Assembly: GCA_025800435.1 (NCBI GenBank)
Contig: JAOXRV010000801.1
Span: 1 to 16,917, forward strand
From: Cellvibrionaceae bacterium
GTDB taxonomy: Bacteria; Pseudomonadota; Gammaproteobacteria; Pseudomonadales; Cellvibrionaceae
Direction of reading: 5' to 3'
DNA length: 16,917 bases
Part shown: positions 6,137-12,334 of the stretch, in pieces
Layout: each line of letters starts with the position of its first letter
Position numbering within the stretch: position 1 is the first letter of the stretch
Notes under the pieces: model-generated
Database searches by the model: none
The model's input: only the letters and a program-made list of their open reading frames with translations
Told to the model about the DNA's origin: nothing
Program-made: the position numbers and the translations under genes

Positions 6137-7498
6137 ATGACAGCACAAAGCGGTAAAGCTCTACGCGCGGTACTGATTCTACTGGCCCTGGTTACCTTGG
6201 GCTTGTTCCTCCTTAAACCCCAGGCCTATAGCCACTTGGCCTACGGCCCCAAGGTAATTAACGGCCTTAGCGCCAAGCTGTTGTGTTCCGGCGTATTTGT
6301 CGCCGGGCGCGAAGCGGAAGCGGTTTACCAGCGCGATGTGCTGACCTCCCATACCCTGGCGCAATACGGCTCCTACGATGTAAACCCCCAACTGGAACAG
6401 GTTAGCGTCAGCAGCTTTGGGCTATATCGCCAAAACGCCCAGTACAACCCGGGCTATGGCTGCAGCCTCTATCACGACGAGCCCCCCAAATTAAGCCCAC
6501 CGGCCATTACAGCCAGCGCTGGCTTTAACTGGCCCGCCGATAATATGCAGCCCGAGCTACAAGCATTGCTGACTGAGATCACCGCCGAAAATTCCACCAA
6601 GCCCCATATTGACACCCGCGCCCTGCTGGTGGCCCACAAGGGCCAGATTATTGGCGAGCACTATGCCGAGGGCTATAACCGGGACAGTTTATTTCTATCC
6701 TGGTCTATGGCCAAAAGCGTGACTGGCACTTTGGTCGGCATCTGGCTGGAGCAGCAGGGCCAGAACATGGATCAGAGCCCGAACTTTGCCGAGTGGCAGA
6801 ACGATGAGCGCAGCGAGATTCAGCTGCGCCATCTACTTAATATGGCCAGCGGCCTAAAATTTGAGGAAACCTACGAGCCGGGCGACAACGCCACCCGAAT
6901 GCTGTTTTTTGAAAACGATATGGCCGCCTATGCGCGCACCGCAAAAGCCGAAGCCGCGCCCGGCAGCAAGTGGGTCTACTCTTCCGGCACCACCAATATT
7001 CTGTCGGGCTGGCTTAAAAGCCAAACCGGCAGCTTGGATAACTACTACCGTTTTGCGTTTGAGAAACTGTTTGCCCCAGCCGGCATGAGCAGTGCCATTT
7101 TTGAGCCGGATGCCAGCGGCAGTTTTGTCGGCAGCTCTTACCTGTATATGACGGCCCGAGATTGGGCCAAGTTTGGCCAGCTGTATCTGCAGCGTGGCGA
7201 GCTGGCCGGGCAACGTATTTTGCCCGAACACTGGGTGGACTTTGCCCGCACCCCCATCGCCCCCTCCAAGGGTAAATACGGCGGCCAGTTTTGGCTAAAT
7301 GCCGAACCCCAAGGCGGCCAGCGCCGCTTTAGCGAGCTGCCGGCAGATTTTTACCAGGCCTCGGGCCACAACGGCCAGTTTGTCAGCATTATTCCCAGCC
7401 AGGAGCTGGTGATTGTGCGGCTGGGCTGGGCCAATGGCGAGCGCTTTGATATCAACCGCCACTTTGGCGCCATCTCTAACTACATCGCCGAGCTCTAA
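6137..7498 (+). CDS. Membrane-anchored serine hydrolase, class C beta-lactamase/NylB-like fold
   Basis: 453 residues from the ATG at 6137. An earlier ATG at 6068 would add 23 low-complexity residues before the hydrophobic segment and is less likely. Residues about 10-27 (RAVLILLALVTLGLFLL) form a signal anchor, so the enzyme domain faces the periplasm. The three motifs of the beta-lactamase-related serine hydrolases are present: S190-M-A-K193 (nucleophile and general base), Y281-S-S283, and H411-N-G413 in the place of the KTG box. Flanking blocks such as LRHLLNMASGLKFEE, ARDWAKFGQLYLQRGE and GGQFWLN are typical of this family (6-aminohexanoate-oligomer hydrolase and penicillin-binding-like esterases). 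The substrate cannot be told from sequence, and resistance to beta-lactams should not be assumed. It is monocistronic and converges on gcvH across a shared terminator. Confidence 0.88.
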   Translation: MTAQSGKALRAVLILLALVTLGLFLLKPQAYSHLAYGPKVINGLSAKLLCSGVFVAGREAEAVYQRDVLTSHTLAQYGSYDVNPQLEQVSVSSFGLYRQNAQYNPGYGCSLYHDEPPKLSPPAITASAGFNWPADNMQPELQALLTEITAENSTKPHIDTRALLVAHKGQIIGEHYAEGYNRDSLFLSWSMAKSVTGTLVGIWLEQQGQNMDQSPNFAEWQNDERSEIQLRHLLNMASGLKFEETYEPGDNATRMLFFENDMAAYARTAKAEAAPGSKWVYSSGTTNILSGWLKSQTGSLDNYYRFAFEKLFAPAGMSSAIFEPDASGSFVGSSYLYMTARDWAKFGQLYLQRGELAGQRILPEHWVDFARTPIAPSKGKYGGQFWLNAEPQGGQRRFSELPADFYQASGHNGQFVSIIPSQELVIVRLGWANGERFDINRHFGAISNYIAEL

Positions 7499-7530
7499 AC
7501 CAGCGGCGCCATCATCACCGACCCCAAAAC

Positions 7531-7561
7531 AAAAAACCCACATCCGAGGACGTGGGTTTTT
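7531..7561. terminator. Bidirectional Rho-independent terminator
   Basis: A CCCAC/GTGGG stem (7537-7541 with 7552-7556) with A6 before and T5 after, loop of 10 nt. It serves the convergent serine hydrolase gene and gcvH. Confidence 0.88.
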
Positions 7562-7584
7562 GTTATCGGCCTTAGGGCTGGGGC

Positions 7585-7974
7585 TTAGCCCTCTTCGGCC
7601 AGGGCCTGGTAAGCATCGGCATCCAGGGCCGCATCCAGCTCGGACACATCGCTGGGCTTAACCTTAAAGAACCAGCCATCGTCATAGGGTGAGCCATTGA
7701 CGGTTTCCGGCTCATCCTCAAGCGCCTCGTTAATGGCAAGCACCTCACCGCTGATGGGAGAGTAGATGTCGGAGGCGGCCTTTACCGACTCCACTGTGCC
7801 CGCTTCTTCGCCCACATTGACCTGGCTGCCCACCTCAGGCAATTCCACATACACCACATCACCCAGGCTGTCCTGGGCGTGATCGGAAATACCTATGGTC
7901 ACGGTACCGTCAGATTCCACCCGCGCCCACTCGTGGCTGGGCAGGTACTTCAGTTCACTGCGCACTTCGCTCAT
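7585..7974 (-). CDS. gcvH: Glycine cleavage system H protein
   Basis: 129 residues, the usual length. The H-protein signature is complete: LKYLPSHEWARVESDGTVTIGISDHAQDSLGDVVYVELPEVG, then the lipoylation site in GTVESVKAASD, with Lys65 as the lipoyl-lysine, and the C-terminal NGSPYDDGWFFKVKPSD. H protein carries the aminomethyl arm between the P, T and L proteins during glycine breakdown to CO2, ammonia and methylene-THF. AGAGGG lies 7 nt before the ATG. It follows gcvT by 55 nt on the same strand, forming a gcvT-gcvH operon that ends at the terminator 7531-7561. The gcvP gene is not in the window. Confidence 0.98.
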   Translation of the reverse strand: MSEVRSELKYLPSHEWARVESDGTVTIGISDHAQDSLGDVVYVELPEVGSQVNVGEEAGTVESVKAASDIYSPISGEVLAINEALEDEPETVNGSPYDDGWFFKVKPSDVSELDAALDADAYQALAEEG

Positions 7975-8029
7975 GAATTAACCCTCTGCTTCTTGGTTTA
8001 TTGCTATATCTGTTGCTATTTATTTTGCC

Positions 8030-9118
8030 TTACACCAGGGCCTCGCCATTGCGCACAAAGCTGGGCTTAACCACTTTAACTTCGACTTCTTTATTGCGCA
8101 TCTGTACCAGGCAGCTGGCGCCCACCTGCTTGGGCACCCGGGCCATGGCAATAGAATAGCCCAAGGTGGGGGAAAATGTACCACTGGTAATTTCACCCTC
8201 GGCCTCCACCCCTGGCACTATAACGGTTTGGTGAGCGCGCAGCACACCTTTTTGCTCTAAGATTAGGCCCACCAGTTTCTCTTCTACCCCAGCTGCCTTA
8301 GCTGCCTCCAGCGCAGCGCGGCCGATAAAATCTCGCTCGGCCGGCTCCCAGGCAATGGTCCAAGCCATATTCGCGGCCATCGGCAGCACCGTCTCGTCCA
8401 TATCGTTGCCGTATAGATTCATGCCCGCCTCCAGGCGCAAGGTATCGCGCGCACCCAGCCCACAGGGCGCCACGCCAGCGGCCAATAGCTCGCGCCAAAA
8501 TTGGGCGATAGCGGCCTCGGGCAATATAATCTCTAAACCATCTTCGCCGGTGTAACCGGTGCGTGCTAGGAACCAGCCGTCTACCTCTAAGCCTTGAAAC
8601 ACCGCCAACTGCTGGGCCACTTCGGCCTTGTGGCCACCCAGCACCTCGGCCACCTTGGCAATGGCCTCGGGACCCTGTACCGCCAGCATGGCCAGCTCGG
8701 GGCGCTCGCGCAGCTCGACCTCAAAGCTGGTAATGTGCTGCTCCATCCAGGCCAGATCTTTTTCGCGGGTGGCACAGTTGACCACGGTGCGGTACCAACC
8801 GTCCATATGGTAGACAATCAGGTCGTCTATTACCCCGCCCTGCTCATTGAGCATGGCGGTGTAGAGCGCCTTGCCTGGCTGGCTGCTGATTTTGTCGACA
8901 TCGTTGGCCAGTAGCTTTTGCAGATAGGCTTTGGCATCGGCGCCGCGCACGTCGACAATGGTCATGTGGGAAACATCAAACATGCCCGCAGCCCGGCGCA
9001 CCTTGTGGTGTTCCTCAACCTGGGAGCCGTAGGCAATGGGCATATCCCAACCGCCAAAATCCACCATTTTGCCGTTTGCCGCTACGTGCTCATCGTACAG
9101 TGCTGTTTGCTTGCCCAT
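8030..9118 (-). CDS. gcvT: Glycine cleavage system T protein (aminomethyltransferase)
   Basis: 362 residues, the expected length. It begins MGKQTALYDEHVAANGKMVDFGGWDMPIAYGS and has the family blocks MFDVSHM (46-52), the catalytic GGVIDD loop (94-99), and WFLARTGYTGEDGLEI followed by GLGARDTLRLEAGMNLYGND for folate and substrate binding. The C-terminal barrel contains SGTFSPTLGYSIAMARVP. T protein transfers the methylene group from the H-protein arm to tetrahydrofolate and releases ammonia. It is the first gene of gcvT-gcvH, with its own promoter about 80 nt upstream. No glycine riboswitch is visible in the short leader. Confidence 0.98.
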   Translation of the reverse strand: MGKQTALYDEHVAANGKMVDFGGWDMPIAYGSQVEEHHKVRRAAGMFDVSHMTIVDVRGADAKAYLQKLLANDVDKISSQPGKALYTAMLNEQGGVIDDLIVYHMDGWYRTVVNCATREKDLAWMEQHITSFEVELRERPELAMLAVQGPEAIAKVAEVLGGHKAEVAQQLAVFQGLEVDGWFLARTGYTGEDGLEIILPEAAIAQFWRELLAAGVAPCGLGARDTLRLEAGMNLYGNDMDETVLPMAANMAWTIAWEPAERDFIGRAALEAAKAAGVEEKLVGLILEQKGVLRAHQTVIVPGVEAEGEITSGTFSPTLGYSIAMARVPKQVGASCLVQMRNKEVEVKVVKPSFVRNGEALV

Positions 9119-9161
9119 GACTATGCCCCGCTCAATATTGGTTTAAGCCCACCGAAAACCG

Positions 9162-9189
9162 CTGTTTCCCATGGGAACATCCTGTTTCC
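9162..9189. repeat. Direct repeat and palindrome in the gcvT leader
   Basis: CTGTTTCC occurs at 9162-9169 and again at 9182-9189, exactly 20 bp apart, which places both copies on one face of the helix. A perfect 12-bp palindrome TTCCCATGGGAA (9166-9177) overlaps the first copy. This may be an operator or a leader hairpin; no known regulator site was recognised. Confidence 0.45.
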
Positions 9190-9206
9190 TATAAGAGAAT
9201 TTCGGC

Positions 9207-9234
9207 ATTGTACTGGGTTTTAGGGCAAAGGCAA
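9207..9234 (-). promoter_or_regulatory. Candidate promoter of gcvT-gcvH
   Basis: On the minus strand TTGCCT (9229-9234), 16 bp, then TACAAT (9207-9212), matching the sigma-70 boxes at 4 and 5 of 6. Transcription would begin near 9200, leaving a leader of about 80 nt. Confidence 0.5.
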
Positions 9235-9253
9235 TGGGCTAAGAAAAGGGGGC

Positions 9254-9285
9254 TAGCCCGCCCTGCACAGTGGCGCGGCGGGCTA
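9254..9285 (-). terminator. Terminator of the Na/Pi symporter operon
   Basis: A 9-bp perfect stem TAGCCCGCC/GGCGGGCTA (9254-9262 with 9277-9285) lies directly after the stop of the PepSY-like gene. On the minus strand it is followed by CCCCCTTTTCTT, an imperfect T tract. Confidence 0.65.
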
Positions 9286-9292
9286 TGTGGCC

Positions 9293-9760
9293 CTAACTAT
9301 CGGCCAATACAATTTGGCGCCCATCGGGGGATACTTCCAGATCCACCTGGACACCATTGAGCTGGCCCACAAACTCATAGGCGATAACTTTCATACTGGC
9401 CGAGTGGCTGGCCTCGATATAGCTGGGGCGAAAACCCGGCAGCTTTTTTTCAATCGCCTTAAGCACCGCGCCGGGCACCATGGATTGCTTAAACTCAAGT
9501 TCTATCTCTTCCACCTCACCGTCGGCCAGGGCGTCAAACTCAAACTTGCGCCCATCTTCAAGCTTACCTTGCACCTCGTACACCAGCTGCCCGGCCTCCT
9601 GCTCGGTATTGGCACTGAGCAATATGGACTTTGGCAGCAGCTGTTTTAAGCCTTGAATAACCGGGGCAGGCACCTCGGAGAGTCGAATTGGGCGTTCCTC
9701 CCCAGCCCAAGCAAGCGGGGCCGCAAGCGCGAACAATAAACTAAATAGAATTTTCTGCAT
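9293..9760 (-). CDS. Secreted protein with two PepSY-like repeats
   Basis: From ATG at 9760 it has 155 residues. MQKILFSLLFALAAPLAWA is a clear signal peptide with probable cleavage after residue 19, so the protein is exported. The mature part is a tandem duplication: repeat A at about 27-88 (VPAPVIQGLKQLLP...YEVQGKLEDG...) and repeat B at about 92-153 (VPGAVLKAIEKKLPG...YEFVGQLNGV...). Each is a helix followed by beta strands, as in PepSY-like/BLIP-like domains. An alternative start at 9787 has a better Shine-Dalgarno (AAGGAG, 7 nt) but adds nine residues before the signal peptide and overlaps the preceding gene by 23 nt. It is the last gene of an operon with a Na/Pi symporter. Function unknown; a binding or inhibitory role is only an analogy to PepSY domains. 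Confidence 0.72.
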   Translation of the reverse strand: MQKILFSLLFALAAPLAWAGEERPIRLSEVPAPVIQGLKQLLPKSILLSANTEQEAGQLVYEVQGKLEDGRKFEFDALADGEVEEIELEFKQSMVPGAVLKAIEKKLPGFRPSYIEASHSASMKVIAYEFVGQLNGVQVDLEVSPDGRQIVLADS

Positions 9761-9764
9761 TGCC

Positions 9765-9998
9765 CTAGCCCTTGCTGCCGAGCACATCGCCCAGCTCCTT
9801 TTTGACCACCTGCCAAAATGCCTTTAGGCCCGCAGACTTGTGGTTGACCACATCGATATACTCTTCAAGCTGGTCGATCATGGCGTGCTGCTCGGCCTCT
9901 TCAACCGCCTCTAACTTACCGCGCAGTTCGGCCAGAGATGTTTCCAGCTCGGTAATTTGGCCCTGCAACTCTTGCTTGCGCTCTTGTATATTGCTCAT
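9765..9998 (-). CDS. Small coiled-coil protein, function unknown
   Basis: 77 residues from ATG at 9998, preceded by AAAGGGG at 7 nt. A longer in-frame opening up to 10046 would run into the end of the symporter gene and is not needed. Residues about 5-45 form a highly charged helix with heptad spacing (ELQGQITELETSLAELRGKLEAVEEAEQ), followed by IDQLEEYIDVVNHKSAGLKAFWQVVKKELGDVLG. There is no signal peptide or membrane segment, so it should be cytosolic and probably oligomeric. It lies 19 nt after the Na/Pi symporter stop and only a few nucleotides before the PepSY-like gene, so the three are surely co-transcribed. Some Na/Pi symporters carry a cytosolic PhoU-like helical domain; this protein is far too short to be that. 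I do not recognise the family. Confidence 0.72.
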   Translation of the reverse strand: MSNIQERKQELQGQITELETSLAELRGKLEAVEEAEQHAMIDQLEEYIDVVNHKSAGLKAFWQVVKKELGDVLGSKG

Positions 9999-10017
9999 TG
10001 TTTTACCCCTTTGTTCC

Positions 10018-11184
10018 TTACATACCCAATAGATTGCTACCGGCAATTAAAATAACCGGCAGCAAAAAGAACACGCTGACCACATAAACAGCCACATAGA
10101 TTTTTTTCTCTACCGCAAGCTCTGCCAGTTTTTCAGCGGCCCGGGGCGGAATTTCTCGCAACAGTGGAATACCGTAGATAACCACCACCCCAAGAATATT
10201 GTAAGCCAGGTGAATTAACGCCACCTGCAAAGCAAAGATCGCATTGGCGCCGCTAACCGCGGTGGCGGCCAGCAGAGCAGTAATGCAAGTGCCGATATTG
10301 GCCCCCAGGGTAAAGGGGTAAACCTGGCGCAAACTAAACACGCCACTGCCCGCCAGGGGCACGATTAAACTGGTGGTGGTCGAGGAAGATTGCACCAACA
10401 CAGTAATCAGCGTGCCCGAGGTCAAGCCGGAGATAGGCCCGCGCCCCACCGCTGCGTGTAAGATTTCTTTGGCCCGGCCAGTCATCAACTTTTTCAGCAG
10501 CTTGCCAATAAAAGTGATCACCACAAAAATTAAGGCGATACCCAACACAATTAAAATAGTGCCCACCACCGCCTTAGATAAGCCGATATCACCCAGGCCA
10601 TTCTGCAACAACTTAATGGGCGGTTTTACTAAAGGCTTAATAAAGTTAAAGCCCTTCATCGACATGGAATCACCGCCGACCAGAAAGCCCGACATGGCCA
10701 CGCCGATTTTTTGTAAAAAACCAAACATAATTTCCAACGGCAAAAAGATAACCACGCTAATCAGGTTAAAGAAATCGTGAATGGTCGCCGCCGCAAAGGC
10801 CCGCTTAAACTCCTGCCCCTGGCGCACATGACCCAGGCTGACGATGGTATTGGTAATGGTGGTGCCTATATTGGCCCCCATCACCATGGGAATGGCGATC
10901 TCCACCGGCAGGCCGCCGGCCACCAAGCCCACAATAATAGAAGTAACCGTACTGGAAGACTGAATTAAAGCCGTGGCAATGGTACCAATCACCAAGGCCG
11001 CCAGCGGGTTGCTGGCAAACGCAAATAACTCTTTGGCCTGATCGCCAGTGGCGGCCTTAAAACCGCCGCCAATCATGCCCACCGCCACCAGCAGCAAGTA
11101 AACTAAAGCAACAATCATCGCCCACTGCATCCAACTGCCCGAAGAAGATTCTCGCGCCGAATAACTCATCGTTTGAGCCGTCAT
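10018..11184 (-). CDS. Na+/phosphate symporter family protein (NptA/PF02690-like)
   Basis: 388 residues from ATG at 11184, chosen because AAAAGGAC lies 7 nt upstream. In-frame ATGs at 11217 and 11223 and a TTG at 11235 would add a hydrophilic extension without a good ribosome site. The chain has about eight to ten membrane segments and the two inverted repeats of the family, each with a QSSST motif and GANIGT signature: QSSSTVTS (75-82) with GANIGTTITN (103-112), and QSSSTTTS (265-272) with GANIGTCITA (294-303). These form the sodium and phosphate binding site in SLC34/NptA-type carriers. It sits in the inner membrane and imports or exports Pi with sodium. No C-terminal PhoU-like domain is present; the chain ends soon after the last helix. 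It is the first gene of a three-gene operon and has a Pho-box-like site in its promoter. Confidence 0.92.
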   Translation of the reverse strand: MTAQTMSYSARESSSGSWMQWAMIVALVYLLLVAVGMIGGGFKAATGDQAKELFAFASNPLAALVIGTIATALIQSSSTVTSIIVGLVAGGLPVEIAIPMVMGANIGTTITNTIVSLGHVRQGQEFKRAFAAATIHDFFNLISVVIFLPLEIMFGFLQKIGVAMSGFLVGGDSMSMKGFNFIKPLVKPPIKLLQNGLGDIGLSKAVVGTILIVLGIALIFVVITFIGKLLKKLMTGRAKEILHAAVGRGPISGLTSGTLITVLVQSSSTTTSLIVPLAGSGVFSLRQVYPFTLGANIGTCITALLAATAVSGANAIFALQVALIHLAYNILGVVVIYGIPLLREIPPRAAEKLAELAVEKKIYVAVYVVSVFFLLPVILIAGSNLLGM

Positions 11185-11190
11185 TTTCGC

Positions 11191-11198
11191 GTCCTTTT
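11191..11198 (-). promoter_or_regulatory. Ribosome binding site deciding the symporter start
   Basis: AAAAGGAC on the minus strand, 7 nt before ATG 11184. It is the only good Shine-Dalgarno among the four possible in-frame starts between 11184 and 11235. Confidence 0.7.
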
Positions 11199-11253
11199 GT
11201 TTATATTCTGTTGGCATGGCCATACCCAAATTCAAAAAAATAATGGGCCAGAT

Positions 11254-11284
11254 TTAATACAGCTTTAGGTCAGAAAAATGACAA
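11254..11284 (-). promoter_or_regulatory. Candidate Pho box with overlapping promoter
   Basis: On the minus strand TTGTCATTTTTCTGACCT (11284 to 11267) matches the 18-bp Pho box (two CTGTCAT-like repeats 11 bp apart) at about 13 of 18 positions; the first half is 6 of 7, the second 5 of 7. TTGTCA also serves as a -35, with TGTATT 17 bp downstream (11256-11261) or TATTAA (11254-11259) as a weak -10. A site of this kind before a phosphate carrier is functionally sensible, but it is unproven. Confidence 0.35.
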
Positions 11285-11393
11285 AACGGTCATATATTGA
11301 AAAAACAGAAAAAAGAGTGAGAAAGCGGAATAACTCACTAGGCAAGGGCTATCTCTTTAGCATGAGAGAAGGGCACATCTGAATAATATAGCT

Positions 11394-11430
11394 GAAAAGG
11401 TGCCGCCTTCGGTTTTACCGAGCAGCGGCA
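11394..11430 (-). terminator. Probable terminator of the DUF481 gene
   Basis: TGCCGC/GCGGCA outer stem (11401-11406 with 11425-11430) and inner TCGGT/ACCGA stem (11409-11413 with 11417-11421), lying just after the DUF481 stop. On the minus strand it is followed by ACCTTTT, a short T tract. Confidence 0.55.
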
Positions 11431-11437
11431 GCAAAGA

Positions 11438-12139
11438 TCAGAAGTTGTAGTTAAGCGACACGGTGGTATAGCGGTCGGTCTTTTCAGTGCCGACCTCAAC
11501 ATCGGTATTGTGCTTGGCCAGGTAGGCCACTTTTAGGGCCAAGGTTTCGGTCATGGCAACCTTCAAGGCTACCTCACCCTCTAAATAGGAGTTCTCTTCA
11601 CCGGCCTCTGTCAGCAGATAGCTTTCAAACTTGGTGCTGTCGGTGATGGTTTGTTTATAGCCGATCTTGCCTAGGGCAATAGCCTCGTCCAGCTTTTCCA
11701 AACTGTCGCGGCGCTCACTGCTGCGGTAACCCAAACCGCCTTCTAGGTCTAGGGTTTTGTCTTCCTCTTTAATAAGGTGGTAACCCAGACCACCGGCCAA
11801 GGAAGCCTGGTAGTTAAAACCGCTAAAGCGATCATCCTGATAGCGCAAGTTGCCAAAACCGTACAAGTCTTTGTCGATTTCGTAACGACTATTAAAGTTA
11901 AAGGTGTAAACCTCGGCACTGGTTTTTTCATCATCCGAGGCGCTGTTGGCACCCAGCTCTGCGGTGTGGGTCCATTTATCATGGGCGTAGGCAACCGCCA
12001 ATTTAAATGCCAAGGATTCGCTTTCGGAGTTACCCGAAACACTGTTGTAACCCAGGTCGCCCTCACCTTTCCAGGTGCCGGCAAAGGCAGTGGTAGAAGT
12101 TAATAGGCCAATTGCTAGAGCAGTCTTTATAATTTTCAA
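11438..12139 (-). CDS. DUF481 (YdiY-like) outer-membrane beta-barrel protein
   Basis: 233 residues. The start is TTG at 12139; there is an in-frame stop three codons earlier and no upstream ATG, and the first 20 residues (MKIIKTALAIGLLTSTTAFA) form a clean Sec signal peptide cleaved after AFA. The mature protein begins GTWKGEGDLGYNSVSGNSES and alternates short aromatic beta strands and polar turns. It contains YTFNFNSRYEIDKDLYGFGNLRYQDDRFSGF, GGLGYHLI, and a C-terminal strand ending in Phe (TTVSLNYNF), the usual outer-membrane assembly signal. DUF481 proteins resemble salt-induced YdiY; their function is not settled. It is monocistronic between the iron transporter and the Na/Pi operon, with a terminator at 11394-11430. 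I could not identify a convincing promoter upstream. Confidence 0.88.
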   Translation of the reverse strand: MKIIKTALAIGLLTSTTAFAGTWKGEGDLGYNSVSGNSESESLAFKLAVAYAHDKWTHTAELGANSASDDEKTSAEVYTFNFNSRYEIDKDLYGFGNLRYQDDRFSGFNYQASLAGGLGYHLIKEEDKTLDLEGGLGYRSSERRDSLEKLDEAIALGKIGYKQTITDSTKFESYLLTEAGEENSYLEGEVALKVAMTETLALKVAYLAKHNTDVEVGTEKTDRYTTVSLNYNF

Positions 12140-12334
12140 AACACTTTACCATTTAAATAATTAATCTAACGTCACATTCACTTCTAATAGCCTAGCTTAG
12201 GTTTATTGTTCTTCAAATTACCAACAGGCGCCCTTGCCGGGCTAGTGAATACTTATGCAGGGGCCAAGATACCCTGAGCAAATGAACTGCAAGTGAATTA
12301 AAAACTAGGGCACTTCTGAACAACTCGATGACGA
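12140..12334. other. Intergenic region between iron permease and DUF481 genes
   Basis: 195 bp that must contain the end of the iron operon transcript and the promoter of the DUF481 gene, both on the minus strand. I see only short inverted repeats (CCTAGCTTAGG at 12191-12201; GCCC/GGGC near 12230-12241) and no clear terminator, promoter or small gene. Confidence 0.5.

Noticed and set aside
9119..9253. Glycine riboswitch in front of gcvT
   Set aside because: The leader is only about 80 nt and lacks the conserved glycine aptamer core.
10373..10780. 135-codon plus-strand frame opposite the symporter
   Set aside because: Antisense to conserved symporter motifs; low-information composition and no start signal.
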